The notes under the pieces are model-generated. The model saw nothing but the letters and a program-made list of their open reading frames with translations. It was not told the DNA's origin and ran no database searches. A program made the translations under genes and the position numbers. From NCBI GenBank assembly GCA_025716815.1, contig JAIXMN010000022.1, forward strand, positions 434,001 to 498,000: a DNA stretch of 64,000 bases, written 5' to 3'. This stretch comes from Dichotomocladium elegans. Taxonomy: Eukaryota > Mucoromycota > Mucoromycetes > Mucorales > Lichtheimiaceae. Of the stretch, positions 23,041 through 41,200 are shown piece by piece (position 1 is the stretch's first letter; each line of letters starts with the position of its first letter).

Positions 23041-24419
23041 TATATATAAAGGAGGGGGGAGGGGGGGAAAAAGAGAGAGAGAGAGACAGAGAGAAAAAAA
23101 AATTGTAAAAAAACCAATAATGGTGCCTTAATCGGGGCATTTGAAATCCCCGCAGCCCATAAAATTGAAACCGGAAACAGTCGCAGACGAGCATGCCCAG
23201 GTTTTATAGAATTCATGCCCCCCCTTCGGTTTCCATTACAGCCAAAAGGAAGAAGGGGCGCTATACACACACCTTTTGCTTGTGTGTGGAATGATCGACA
23301 AGAGACCCTTTCTTGATCAATTTTCCTTTTCGGAGCAAACAATTATGTAATAGCCAGCCCGCGTTATTTTGCTCTCGCCTTTCCTGAAACAGTCGTCTTG
23401 AAACCGCAAACGTCATAGGATCAACTCATCCTATGTCTGTGTCTCTTTGTATACATGTCAAAAAATGCAGCTAAAAAGACATGCATACCGATCATCAAGA
23501 TGCATATACAAAAGAAGAGAACGCAGATGTACGTCGATCGCTGTCGTGCTCCGTTTCTTCCCCCCCCCGGACCCAGATTGATTGGGAGGATGAGAAATAA
23601 ACTCGCATGGGGCTGAGGGGTTTGGGGGGGGGCCGGTGAGGAACGATGGGACACATGCAAGAGCTTGGGGTAGGAAATTCCGGCACACATCCGCCCGAGT
23701 GTCACTATTACTGCTTCCTTCCGATTCGGAAATACACAGCATATCCGTCTGTGATACCCAAAGCTGCGGGAATTGGGCTTGGCAGTAAACAGAATCTGTG
23801 TGGCTCAAGCGCAATTCTTATAAAACAGAATCAAGAAAAGAGCAGCGACTGCTGGAAGCCCTTAGCCTTTGGGTTGGAAATAAATAAAATATAAACAAGA
23901 TAATATTATATATACATCCCACTGCTATTTCCTAAAATTGAAAGGTGGACTGTATCTGGGTACAGAGGGCACGAGTATTATCAGGTTTGTGGCGAAACAC
24001 ACATGAAGAGGAAAGCCACATACCGCAACAAACAGCACCCAACACAGCCCGCGGACAGCTCTCAACTTCAATCTTAAACATGAAACGAAACGGACCGCCC
24101 CAGCAAGCATGTTTTCGGGGAATACCTCTTCCTCCGCACCCTCCCCCTTTGCTCAATCAACGGACACAGCTTCAGTACCTGTACATAAGCACCTAACGTG
24201 TGGACTTCTTGCAGCGAGGTGCAGCCCTTGCAGATGAAAAAATCCGCGTGTCAATGCAGCTTTGCATAGGCACACAAACACATAAAAATCCTGACCTAGC
24301 GGCCGAGGGATATACACAAAGGCTGGCCTAATTTTACTTCGCCTCACTTTCTGTTTTTCATTCATTGACATTCCTCTTTTTTTTTTCTACCCATTACCCT
24401 TGAATCCAAAACCATCGTC
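23041..24419. other. intergenic between divergent genes
   Basis: 1.4 kb between divergent PAQR and MAPKKK genes, so it contains both promoters. It holds several C or G runs (23563-23572, 23623-23632) and A/T-rich stretches. Open frames on the minus strand are Pro and Ser rich without any recognised domain. Confidence 0.45.
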
Positions 24420-27400
24420 ATGCCCAAGAACATTCTACCGCCAGATATGGGTATTTCTCTCGGCAATGATCCTGAAGAAAGCTGGGATGAGGATACGATG
24501 GCATGGTGGTGGCTTCACGAGCACGGCTGGTGCCATTTTGCACACATCTTTCAAGGTATAAAACTCCGCACATTTTTTAGGGCATATGTGTACATGCACA
24601 CACAAAGCAAATCAAATCAAATCAAATCAAAGCACTGACGGACCCTTTGTTTTCTTCTTTTCTTTCCCCCCCCCTTTTTTCTTGAAAAAAGCTCGAAACA
24701 CCGGTGGAAACGCCTTCGTTTGCCGCACACTCGCAGCTCGCGCGAAGACCTTGCCTCAGAAGATCGTTCCTAACACTGAACAAAACCAGCTACTTGTCCA
24801 GATTCAACACCTCGATCCTGAGATGCAAAACCAGCCAGCTTCCTGGGTATATATATACATATCATGCATAGATAACAAAATTCCGCGCCGCAACGCACCT
24901 GTGTCCCCTTTCAATTTCTCTTTACGTCTTTACACGCGTGCATGCGTGCGCGGGCAGAAAGGGTTAATTCGTATTATTCTTATGTAAAGCCGCTCTTAGA
25001 CTTCTATCAACACGAACATGCATGATGCAGCCCTATTACCCACGATGAAATGCCGCAGTTCCCGGTCATCCTCGTTCATATTATCTGGCCACTCCAGCGT
25101 CGCCGCCAAGTATAACTCAGCCAGAACCGCCATTGCCAACAGGTTAAAGCACCCTTTTGGTGCTTTATCGATACCTCCTCGGCCCAAGCCATCCTTCTCC
25201 AGGAAGCAGAAGCGCCCAAAATGCAACATCATCATGTCCTCCTTTTCTGAAGTAAGATCGTGTTCAATCCATTAGTTCCTACTATTTATCGTGTAAAAAA
25301 AGTCGCTGCGATTCTCCGCCGGTTCGGAAGAAAAAGCCCAGATCCAGGTGACTGGGAATCGTAAATCATGGTACGACATTTCCGTCACGGACATCCGTGA
25401 TGCTCGAGTGTTACAGGACCGGATACTGGAACGGATGGGTTTGAAAGGGAAACGCGACGACTACTACTATTACTGTGAGAATGACTCTAGCTCAGGTTGG
25501 TTGTCCTTTTTTGTTTCTCTGCAGAGCGAATGCGTACAGATGTGCGCGTGAAGCCTGCATGCAATTTTTTTTTTCTTGTTATTTATATTCGATCTCTGCT
25601 TAGAAGACCCGATGTCCTTGTCAGCAATGCAGTATCTGTGCACAATGGCCAGAACGCCTGACCGTTCCCGGCCCACCATCCGTGTACGCGTGCTTCCTAT
25701 TCCTTTGGCGCCCATCACTACCGTTAATGCCGATCCCCGCCACCCGACCTCTGCAAACACGCTTGCGACCGACTTCTCAGACATGCTACCTACGCCCGAC
25801 CTAACGCCTTCATCGAGCCCCGTCTCCACCTATTCTTATGAGCCCATCCAGCTCCCTGACCCCTTGACACCAAAACATGACATCATCCATGACCCGTCGG
25901 GCCGAAAGGTCGCTGCTCCTTCGTGCAACGACGATCTTTGGGCAGTAACCTCTTTTATGCCGCCGCAGCTCCCCGTCCAGCTATGGGCCATTCCACCTCG
26001 CCATAGCAAAGGTTCTTTTTGGGGCGAGCGGCCACCAGCTGAGGTTGTATGCCAAAACATGGACACGTATTTTGAAGAGCATGATCTGGATAAGGTCATT
26101 CCCGACTCCGTCTCGACGCATCGGCACCAGCCCCTGGCCCATTGCAAGTCTCTCCGCACCCTTGCGCAAGAAGCGACCCAGAAGTATACTATGGATACGA
26201 GTACACCCCGCCAACCACCCATTCGTCGGCGCAAGAGCACCAAGATGTGGGGACAAACGATTGTGGAAGTGAAGCCCACGGGGGTAGACACCCCCTCCTC
26301 GGCTCCCAATACCCGGGCAGTTACTGGAAGGGTCGAATTAGCAGCCGATGCGGTGGGTAGCCCATCATCATCGGCGAATGAACGGGTGCAGCAATGGGTC
26401 CGTGGAAAGTTGATTGGAAAAGGATCATTCGGTCGCGTCTACCTCGCGTTCAACGTCGCCAGCGAGGAGGTGATCGCGGTCAAGCAGGTACCGAGGTCGG
26501 GATGGTGCGCCCAGGAAGAAATCCGAATGATGCAGGATTTGGACCACCATAATATCGTCCAGTATCTAGGGTACGGACATGAGGAGAATGTGAGTAATAT
26601 CTTTCTGGAGTACGTGGCTGGCGGCAGCATCCAGAGCTGGCTCGATCGCCATGGCGCGTTTGATGAACCGCTGGTCAGGTACTTCTCGCGCCAAATTTTG
26701 CAGGGTTTGGCTTACCTGCACGCGAAAAATATCATGCATCGGGATATCAAGGCAGCCAATATTTTGGTTGAGGAGGATGGAACATGCAAAATCAGCGACT
26801 TTGGGGTGTCCGCAAAGAATTCGCTAAGCGACCATCAAGTTTCGTCATCTATCTGCTCGTCCCTACGAGGCTCAGTTTACTGGTAACCAAATTTTTACGG
26901 GCTCTTGCTGCCCTTCCCTTTTGTATATTTTTGCTTACACGGGTATATGTGGTTTTGGGAAACCGAAGGATGGCACCAGAGGTCGTCAAGAATGAGCCAT
27001 ACGGACCAACCGTCGATATTTGGGGCCTCGGATGCGCAGTTCTCGAGATGTTCACTGGCCGACGGCCATGGTTTTACCTGGATCAGGTGGCCACTCTCTA
27101 CCATGTAGGTTCTTCATGGATATTCTCTAAAAAAAAGCACAACATTGACCGTGTGTTCTTGAAAAGTTGGGACATGATAAAGCACCTTATATTCCCAGCC
27201 ACCTGTCCAAAGAAAGCACAGACTTTTTGAGACAGTGCTTCACTATGTATGTGTATATCAGGCGAAAGAAGAAAAGGTCCATCTATGCTCACCCATACGT
27301 GAAATATAGTGATCCAAAGAAACGACCCGCAGCAGCAAGCCTTTTAAATCATCACGAGTTTTGCCAATTCGATCCGGATTTCAACTTTACAGTAAGGATT

Positions 27401-27496
27401 GGACATGCATCCACCTCATTGAATAGGAGTGCTTACTTACTGTCCTCGTTGTATGGTGCGTAGGATTACGTCTATAAGAATAGGTCTGATTTTTAA
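24420..27496 (+). CDS. MAP kinase kinase kinase, Ste11/Byr2-like with SAM domain
   Basis: Nine exons (24420-24555, 24692-24846, 25000-25251, 25303-25495, 25604-26882, 26969-27104, 27167-27246, 27310-27391, 27464-27496) join in frame to 781 residues. Residues 20-95 look like a SAM domain (WWWLHEHGWCHFAHIFQ, then the GGNAF turn and LLVQIQHLD). Residues 180-270 resemble a Ras-binding-type domain (VTGNRKSWYDISVTDIRDA through MARTPDRSRPTI). A Pro/Ser linker follows, then a protein kinase from about residue 510: GKGSFGRV, Lys539 in VIAVKQ, HRDIKAANIL (Asp626), DFG (Asp644), GSVYWMAPE and VDIWGLGC. The enzyme would phosphorylate a MAPKK in mating, filamentation or stress cascades. The loop between Lys539 and helix C is about 12 residues shorter than in Ste11. 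Whether it is Ste11 or Bck1 class rests mainly on the SAM domain. Confidence 0.9.
24604..24632. repeat. CAAAT pentanucleotide repeat in MAPKKK intron 1
   Basis: About four tandem AAATC units inside the first intron of the MAPKKK gene. Confidence 0.8.
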
Positions 27497-29160
27497 TCAC
27501 TTGACATTCATACGATACCATTTTGCATCATCTTCATCTTTGCTTTACTCATGCATACATCTCTTCTACTGTTTCATTATCCTTTCGTCCTCCTTACCAC
27601 CACATAATGCTACACACCATCTTCTGCTGCTATACAGAGTAAATGCAAATATATATGTATATATATAAAAACATGCTTGCGTATTGGCGTTCACTTGCTC
27701 TTATAGAGTTCCTGTTGTCATCCCAAAATACAGTAGTCGTTCAAGCCATTTGCTACACACCATAATGAAACGGAAGATTCATGTAAAAGTAAAGGATGGG
27801 CGACTGGCAGAACAAAAGGAAGCAAAAGAGAGCAGAAGAAAGTTCCACGATTTTTCAGATAAGGAAAGGAGAGATGTTAGCTTGCAATATCTGATCATAA
27901 AGGATGAAAGATGATACATACCGTATATCTCGGCGGTCTTTTTCTTTATAGGGAACTCAATGTTGCAATAGATGCAACAGCACCTGATCTCGTCTTCCTT
28001 CCATCGCACGACGCTATTCACGCTGAGGATACCGTTCATTACGATGTTTATTACTTTTGGGTTACGCACCTAGTGCATATATATCAACAATCGATATTCC
28101 ATTCGCGGTCATGCTGTACATGCAAATTTGTATTAGACATCATTAGACATCCACTTGATAGGATTCTTACTGTCTTAAGGAATATCATTACTCTATTTAT
28201 GGTATCGTGGAGAAAGGGCTAAGGGCTTGGTGCATGTGTACTAACGTGCTAGTCTAGTAATATACGCATCTACTTCTCTGTCGATGCCCGATACGTACGT
28301 CATTACATTTCTGAATAATAGGATGATTCAAGTATCTTGTGACTTCCATTCGTATTGCGCCGCACGTACGTATATCACGTCTAGTAGCAATAGGCTTTGC
28401 TCTGAACTCATTCGTATTGTTGTAATAGCTGCAAGCCTCACCGATGATGGCCCCCTCATATCTTATCTGCAAAAAAAAATGGCGCAATGAACCTAAAAGT
28501 AGCTAAGTTTTTCCCATTCTCTAATGCCTTAGACGCATATGTACATAGATCACATTCTGTACAATGAGGACATGTCAAAGGTATGCATATAACTAGCTGT
28601 TTGTAGGAGATCAGGCAAATAAAAAAATCTGTTATCTGTACGTATAGATACGTACTATGATGATCTCTATAGAAAATCTTTACTTGAAAAATCTGACTTG
28701 ATCATGGCAATGTACGCTATATGAGTATACGTAAAAAAAGGCTTAGTGTGATTGTTACAGATCAGCCTCGAATGTACTCTGTGGCGAGAAAAACATATTA
28801 AAGACTACAGTTCTTCGTCACCGGTATAGGCCATAAGCTCAGGGCAGCCACGAATCTCAACAACATATAAGAAAGTGGATGGGAGAATTGACCAAGTCAT
28901 TTGCGCAATAGCTCTATTTCCCATTGCAGAGCGTATGCTATATATATATATATATATACGTATTTTTTTGTTTCCTGAGAAAGGGGCAGAGAGAAAAAGA
29001 GGTGAAGGTATGAAAGTGCGTTTGTATACAGTACTTATTCATGTGAAATCAAGAAGGGATATGTGAGTATATATGTGTATCTGTATGTGTGTGTATACAA
29101 ATTGTATGTAGATGGGTGTGCTGCAAAAAATAATCATCGCTTGATTTTTTTTCCTTCTTT
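27497..29160. other. intergenic between converging genes
   Basis: 1.7 kb, AT rich, between the stops of the MAPKKK and MIT genes. A TA microsatellite lies at about 28939-28959. Short open frames on both strands match nothing I recognise. Confidence 0.45.
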
Positions 29161-30693
29161 TTACCACAAGAGCCAACGGGAAGGTGGCTTGGGAGGACAC
29201 TCACTGCTGACGACGCAGGTACTGTTCGCGTCCTTGATTGCACGCTCTTCTTGACAAACAGGTTGCAAGGTTGCGGATCCATTAGCGTTCGCGGTCGCAG
29301 CGTACTTAAATGCAGGTGCCTCCTTGTACGCCACAGCTGCCTTGAGCACAGCCGCAATTAACATGTAGATGAACTCGGAAGCGAATTCATGAAGTCTATA
29401 TTCTTCATCCATCTGGAGCATGAATTTGACGCACTCGATACCCATTTCCTGAGCCTTGTCGGACAACTGGTACTGGCGGTCTACCCAGTACAGCAGTTGA
29501 CAAAAATAGCCAAATATAAACAAAATCATATCTTGTGCAAACAAATAGAGAGCGTGAGGTTAACAAAAAAAAATGACGAAGCTCCTTCTTTCTTTTTACC
29601 TGGCAGAGGAGACTGCTTGATCAAAATGGCTAGTGTTACAGCGGCATGGATAAGGACCTGACCAAATTGTCTGAAGCGGGCCATGGAATCATTGTTTGTC
29701 AAAGATGAGGATGAATGGTGTTTGGTGGCTGTCAATGTGGGGCTACCGGGATTGGATTGAGTGGGAGTGTTATAGCCGCCATAGGCCCTGCTGGCGGCAA
29801 TGGTGGTGATCGTCCCAAGCGTCGAGGTCAATCGTGAAAGACCATATATCTCGAGAAGCGATTTCTTTGTCTCGGGATCGTCCCACTGCTCGTCTTGGAG
29901 ATGCTTTTGTCGGTGCTGAGTAGCAATATGCAGGATACCTACCCGCTCTTCAACGCTATATTATGCATCTCGTCAATCCATTGTCACATTTTTTTTCAGC
30001 TCCCATTTCAGCGTTTCTCCATCTGTGTGTGTACGCGTGTCGACCAATCGCGCTCAGCACAGACCACTGTGCACGTCTCTTTTTCTTTTTTTTTTGTAAA
30101 AGAATATGTTACCTTGTCAGTTTCTCGCGAAGAGCAGTCTTGGTCTTAGGATCGGTCTTATCTAAAGGAATAGATTGAGCGAAAAGTGGACATCTTGCGG
30201 AGTTTCGACTTATTCTTTTACTTGGAAGTGCCATGAGGATCTTGTCGATGCCAGAGAGGTATATGTCCAGACCAACAGCACCGTTACCATCCTCATATTC
30301 ATCCGCTGCGATGGCAACAAGTTTCATGCCTTGGGCAATACTCTTGCGGTCCAGCAAGTTCTCGAATGGCATAGAATAGGCCTGCGGCATGCCGATCGTA
30401 TTATCCCTCATTTTATCGGCAAGCAAACTCATCTCGGATGTCCAGGACGTGCTCGGAGTGGGAACAGGGCTTGAGCTGCGGCTACTCTGGTATGATGAAA
30501 GGGCATCAAAGCTACTTCTAACGCTTCGTGGCGATGGTATCAGGCTAGAGTTGCTGCCATTGTTCTGTTGTGTGCTGTAGACGGCAGGGGCAGATGTATT
30601 GGGCCGGGATATAAGAGGCGCGGGAGATGTGTGGACGGGTGGCGTATGTGATCGGCGTTTGCTGTTGAGGAACGGCATGGAAAAGGATGTCAT
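29161..30693 (-). CDS. MIT-domain protein
   Basis: Exons 30113-30693, 29600-29955 and 29161-29531 (minus) give 435 residues in frame. After a Ser/Pro-rich head of about 110 residues comes a MIT (microtubule interacting and trafficking) three-helix motif: KLVAIAADEYEDGNGAVGL then DIYLSGIDKILMALP. MIT domains bind ESCRT-III tails and occur in endosomal and cytokinetic proteins such as Vps4 and spastin. The remainder has a second helical part (LLEIYGLSRLTSTLGT; GQVLIHAAVTLAILIKQ; FIYMLIAAVLKAAVAY) with no ATPase motifs, so this is not Vps4. The last 20 residues are uncertain because a donor-like AGCAGTGAGT near 29200 could open another intron. Confidence 0.75.
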
Positions 30694-32263
30694 TCAAGTT
30701 GTGAAGAAGAGAAAGAAAGAGCAAAGAAAAAAAAGCGGCCGACTGCTAGAAATAAAATAGTGTTCCGAATCCATCCAAATTGAAATGACCCATTCGGCTG
30801 GGCTGGCTTCATATTACCCTTTTTCACATGTGATTCTGAAAGACAAATGGTAACATGTAATAGGAAAGAATGAGATACTTCCACCCCCACCCCATGGATA
30901 TCAGATTAGGCCTTCACAAAAACAGACAGTCTTCTGTTTCAAGAGCACTACCGGTTCATCATTCCACTAACATAAAACCAGTCATGGATCGATCTTATTT
31001 TTGTTATTGTCATACTGGGCGCCAGGAAATGTACAAATAAATACACACACACGCACACATACACACACACACGAGAACAAATTCGACTTAGTTCATTCGA
31101 AGCGAGTGTCGGTGCTGTGTAGAGCGTGGGGCGGATGGTAGCACCTTTTGCAACCCCAACGCCCCGACGATCGTCCCAAAAAGAATGATGTCTACAGGTT
31201 ATCCGAGTTACTTTTTCATTGTGATAGCAAAAGTCAGCTAGCAAGCGAGCTAGCAAGCGATAGAGATGAAGCTGATATGGTTATTATTATTATTATTATT
31301 AATTATTATCTACAAGAAGATCGCCTGTCGTTCCTTGTGTGCTCCCCGCGCCCCAATCGTTCTGATATCATAAGACAAAATCCCGTAATGGTATCCGTGT
31401 TTTTTTTTACCACTGATTTTTATTCTGCAGCGGTAAGAGCAGTTCTTGCTTGCATTGCATTAGCCGTTGAAATGTCAATAATAAATAGAAGGTTTCTCCT
31501 CTAGAAAATTCTCAAGGTACAATATTGTTGTCGTCGCTGCTGAAGTATAACCGTCCTAGGCGCTTTGTCCTCGCACATATGCATGCACAAACTCTACCAC
31601 TATTTCCGTGGATCAGCAATATAATATGAGTGTGAATGTCTGTGTGTGTATGTATGTGCATGTACACGCACAAGTGTTACATAGTACGTTCCGATCTCTT
31701 CCCTCCTCCTTGTTCGCACACACACAGAAGCACACACCTTCCTCTCTCAACATTTTTCATTCGACAGAAGGTAACTCCTTCCCCAAAAGTCCGCTGCGAT
31801 CGCGAAACACAACATAACCCATATGAAAAATTTTGGAGCGCATGGACATACAATTTCGGGTAGCGCGTGGCGAATTATCATCACGCTCGGCTCGTGTGTA
31901 CCATCGACATTAGGAAACATGGGTTACATGTCCATTTTGTCTATTCCTATTCGTGTGTTTCCTTCCTATGAATTGTGTCATTGACATACATATGAAGATG
32001 CAAACACCAATTTCGATTTATTGTGAAAAGTACACATCCTCTTTTTCAGTTTGGTGCTTCGCTCCACGATCCCCTCCTATCCCTTAGGACAAAACAAACG
32101 CCCACTTGTTTCTTTTCAAAAACGAAATGTGCTCAACCGGGTTCACGTGCCATCCATTCATCCGTCCGTCCAATGCATCGGTTCTTTTATTTGAAAAACA
32201 AAAACACGAGTTGCATGTGCTTGCACGTCAATATACTTTATTCGTGCGAGTTGTAGGAAGCAC
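30694..32263. other. intergenic between MIT and PDCD5 genes
   Basis: 1.6 kb. It has a TTA trinucleotide repeat at about 31278-31300, CA/GT repeats near 31044-31070 and tandem AGCTAGCAAGCG units near 31238-31260. No gene recognised. Confidence 0.45.
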
Positions 32264-33031
32264 TTAAAGATCATATTCATCGTCCGAGTCATCGTCGAAC
32301 CGGCGCCGGTTGTACTTTTCATAGCCATTATTTAGCAAATCTTGTTATATGTATCGTCTCTCCACCCCCGCTTCCCTGCAAAGCACTAACCACAATGCGA
32401 GTCTGCGAAGCAGATGGCTCTTGCTGGTTGATCTGACCCAACAAATCAATCAATTGCTGCTCAGATACCTTGTTGCGTAGTTGATTGCTCTGTGCCAACC
32501 GAAGAAGCAGATCCTCCACAGCACGTGCCTTGTCCGCCTTTACCATCTGAATACGAGCCACTACATATTGTGTCAATGTACCTATCACACGGAATCCTCC
32601 CTTCCATATTACATCGTTCGCGAGCGCTGTTGTCTAGAATTTGATAAAGCTATTTGCAAAATAGTCCCCGAGTATCATTAGCCGAGGTATCGCCCTTCTC
32701 CTCTCTCTAGTTGGTTACTACCATCGTGCGTCGCATCTCTTCCATCTGCCTGAATGATGTATTATAAGCCTCATTTTTTGACATTCATTCTTTTGAGATT
32801 CACAGCTTACTCCTTTTTGCCATCTTCATTGGCTGATGACGATCCACCCGCAGATGCTCCACTGCCACCCTATAAGACATATTCCCCCCCCTTTCATTGA
32901 GTCGTCTTTTGTAAATCGGGAACATCCCAGTGGGAATTAGAGTAAGCAGCATTTACGGGTATCTTTCCAGACTGTGCTTGGAGCTCGGCCATGCGTCGAG
33001 CTCGAATGGCCTGAAGTTCGTCGTCTTCCAT
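32264..33031 (-). CDS. PDCD5: PDCD5-family protein
   Basis: Small conserved DNA-binding/TFAR19 family protein, linked in animals to apoptosis and chaperonin binding and present in archaea. Six exons on the minus strand (32957-33031, 32811-32869, 32722-32749, 32613-32649, 32391-32560, 32264-32314) join in frame to 139 residues, close to the family length. Landmarks: MEDDELQAIRARRMAELQAQ, a Gly/Ser linker, MEEMRRTMLYQILDNSARERL, MVKADKARAVEDLLLRLAQ, KVSEQQLIDLL and the acidic end YNRRRFDDDSDDEYDL. Exons three and four are only 28 and 37 nt; without them the central helix is lost, and with them the match to the family is continuous. Confidence 0.94.
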
Positions 33032-33786
33032 GCCTTTGTTGCAAAGTTTTGTAGAAAGAAAAAAGTAGGTATAAAAAATTTCGTTTGCTTGGAGCGCGTT
33101 GTGCTAGGGCCACAGGCTTCGTTTCCCTTTCAAAAATTGACACGCTGTCCAATGGTGCGTTTCCACCCGTATGTCAAAAGAATTGTGTATCTAACCGTTG
33201 ATTTTAATATGACAGTAGCAAAATCATTGATCGCGAAGCCTCGGTGTATGTTAAAATGAGTAAATCAACTCCAAAAATCACTATGTTTAGCTCCGTGAAT
33301 TCTGACGGTTGCGTTTTTGCTTATTGGACATTTCCCCACTCTGCACCCATGTTCCAGTATGCCTAAACTGCCTGTCCGAGTTTTCGGCTGCCAAATAAGT
33401 GGCAATACCGATCAATCAGAAACACACAGTAGTTCATCTATCATGTATCACTGCAAATGACATCTTCTGACCCACTTGACCTGCATGGTGAACACTTCCC
33501 ACCGCGTCGATCGGTGCCATGGGCTATTGTAAATAACCGGTTTTGTGCATGCCTTGGTAGGTTTGTTGAAGTCCCGATCCTCTTTTCAACACCTGTGGAT
33601 CACACAGCAAGCGGGGTGCTGGGTCGATAGGGGGGGATCATGCAGTGCTTAGGGATTTCATTCTTCTTTATCTCAGCAAAACCACGTCACAATCAACTTG
33701 AATGTTACGCTTGTGGAAGAGGGAAAATACTTCTTTCTTTTCGTCCTATTACAAAGCGGCGCTTGTAAAAAGCCAAGTGACGGAAA
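33032..33786. other. upstream region of the helicase gene
   Basis: 755 bases between divergent PDCD5 and helicase starts; both promoters lie here. A G run occurs near 33630. No motif assigned. Confidence 0.45.
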
Positions 33787-37963
<4,177 letters not shown>

Positions 37964-38200
37964 AGATAAAAGAACGCAATGTCAGAAGTGTTAGATACAT
38001 GCTTACAGGGTTATGAAAAAGTACCTTTAACGCCTATAAACACATTTCAAAGGATGATTTATTGGTTGTAAATAAAAAGAGTTCCATACCTAAAAGCCGC
38101 GATAGTTCATGCGCCGGAAGGGGCCTCCTCATTGGATGTCCGAAATTATGATGTCCTGTTGCCACGTTGTTCGGCCTCCCCTTCTCCTCCTTTTTCCGCC

Positions 38201-41200
38201 ATGGTTGCGGTATGGTTATGCGCACTTGTGGCTGTCTACGCGTTTTACGCGTCAGCCCAGCCTGTTGAACTTTCACTGGTTGCCCCATGGCCAGCTGCCC
38301 CGTTTGCGGTTGAATTCCTGTACTAGAATGCACTTGTTTTCTTTTGCCTATAACCTCTTTCTAACAGCATTCTTATTCCTCCAGTGAAACCATTGCCGGG
38401 CATAATGACACTCTTTACTATGCACTTTTGGATGACTTTACACAACGGCCGTTGGAGCCAAGTACAACGGCTACGCTCGAAACAATCTACCGAGATGTTA
38501 TGCATCGCGTGCATCAGCTCTTGGGTGGCGGGAGTCATGCAGCCTTGAGCATTGGCAAGATGGCCCTGGCGGCCCATGCCGCTGCACCACGTGTGGAGGC
38601 GTACTATCAACACTATACTGACGACTATGCAGAAGCGGTTCCACCCTGCGACGTGTGGCTCCGAACGGATCAGGGACCGTTGTGCACCATGACCGATTTG
38701 ACCGCTGTTATGGGTGTTTTACTCGAATCGACTGATTTGCTGCCATTTGATCATCTTCGACGATCGCCAAAAGCCACGTCTATTGAGCGTGTTGCGATTC
38801 TGTATACGAAGGATGTTGTTTCCGCTCCATTTGCGGATTTTCATCGGGTCCTGAGCAAGGCTGTCCAGGAACAAGCTGGACTGGCGTACGTGGTGCGTTA
38901 TATTCCCCATCGATCGTCCCAACCGCTCGTTTTGTCCGGTTATGGCGTGGAACTTGCGCTGAAAAAGACGGATTATCTAGTCATCGACGATCGAGGTAAT
39001 CCTTCTGACCAGAAACGATGGATCCTTTCTCTTCCTGTAACAAACCAAATTTGACCTAACCTCACGTACAGATGCTTCCTCGTCGTCGTCATCATCATCG
39101 GTCAAGGGCAAACTGGCAAATCTTGGTAGAAAGATTAGCCAAACTTTGTTTGAAGATGCATCTTCGAAACTTGAGCCTCTTACTGCTGGAGAAATACAGG
39201 GTATGCATGCGAGTCGCGGGCATGAATGCACTAGTGTTTAATTTCGACGCACGCAACCTTTCTTTAAGAGCTCGGACTGAAGGCTGCTCAGTTTGTACAG
39301 AAAGCAAAGGAGCCATTGCAGGCACTTGTCCAGCTCTCGCAGGATTTCCCGCGTTACGCGCGCAGCGTTGCGAACCTCGCGCTTGATGAGAAACTGGCGA
39401 CTGAGGTGATCAGTAACCGAGCGACCTATCAAGGCTCAAGCAATGCCATCTGGCTCAACGGACGTGAGCTGGATGAGCTGGATCCATTCTCGTAAGTGGT
39501 CCCAGTCATATATATAATTTTTTAAAGAAAGATAACAACGGATCATTAGGCTGGTGCGGCGGCTCCAGAGTGAACTGCAGTTGATGGAATCCTTTGAAAA
39601 GATCGGATTGCGCCCACATGAGGCAGTGGAGATTATGACCAATCCCGCAGTAACAAAATCCGAGCCGCTTCGGGATGGAGACCTAACAGATGTTTATGAT
39701 GTGCGTTCCGATTTAGTCATCTGGCTAAACAATCTTGAGAAGGACAAGCGCTATAAGAAATGGTCAAATAATTTGATGGATGTAGGTTTGAAGTATCATC
39801 AACGGCTCCAGAGGGAGTGGGGAAGGGAACCTTTGCTAATCCTCATCGACAACTCTGCAGATGCTTAAACCTGTGTACCCTGGTCAGATGCGTGCTATTG
39901 CAAGGAACATATATAACTTGGTGATGATTGAAGATTTAGCTTCAACAGAATCGCTGAAACGCGTTGTCAAGCAAGTGGTCGAGCTGATAAAGCACAACAC
40001 GCCGATTCGATTCGGTGTTCTTCCAGTCGTGTCGAGTGACAATTCTCCATGTAAGATTTGGGAGAAGATGGAACTCGGGAAGAGTGTGAACGTTGCTGAA
40101 ATAGTCTTTTGTTATTCTAGCAACTGCGGTAGCTGCTGCCTTTAGCAAGGTCTATTCCAGTAAAGGCAAGCTAGAGGCATTAGCATTTCTCGAGGCCATT
40201 TTGTCTGGAACAGCAGAGCAAAATCTGTCCTATGCTACAATCGAGATTATCTCCAAGGCTTATAGCGATACAGTCGGAAATTCTTTCGGCGGCTTGCTCG
40301 ACGATGAACAGGATTATATTGATGAGACCCGACGTTTTCTCAAACGATTTGGTATCAAGCCGGATATCCCTGTCATGTTCTTTAACGGCAAGCTCGTGGA
40401 GCACTCAACCGACCAACCTTGGACCCGTTCCTTGATGATAATCATGAATCAGCAGACACAGCTGATTGCTCGTGACATCTACTTTGGCGCGATTGAAGAA
40501 GAAGATAATATCTATGACCACCTCCTCTCCAAGTCCTACGTAGCCACATCGCGCAATCCATACATTGTCACATCCGAGAATCAACCTCTCCGTATGCTGC
40601 CTCTTCATATTGAAGAACCGAGCATTCATTACATCTACGGCAGAGACCCAACGTCTGTGGATGCTAATGTCTGGGTGATTGCTGACTTTGACACAGTATC
40701 GGGACTGAAACTTGCCTACGAGGCACTCGAATTTTTGGTAGGTAATAGACCCTGGGTCGATCTGTGTTGTCTACTAAACACCACATAGGATTCATCAGAT
40801 AACATTCGCTTGGCGCTCATCAATAACCCATCAGGAGACTCCAAAAACACCAAGGTGTCGACGGTCCTATATCGTGAGATGCTTTCGGGTAACAAGGAAC
40901 TTAAGCAGCTAGTAAAGGCTGCCATTGCTACTATGGATGAGTCCTTGTCCGGAGAACCTGAACAGGTCAAAATGTTTGCGCCCGGGTCGCCTGTGGTCGA
41001 GTCTGTAGCAAACGATGCGCTTTATAGACAAACCAAGGTGCTCACTGGTCTTGGACTTGAGAAGCATTTCATGGGTATCATCATCAACGGCCGGGTAAGT
41101 TATTGGACCACGCTATAAGACTACGCAGCACAGTTTAACGTGATTCGCAAATGCATAGGTGGTGGGTGCGTTCAATGCCGAGACCGAATTTACTAAGAGT

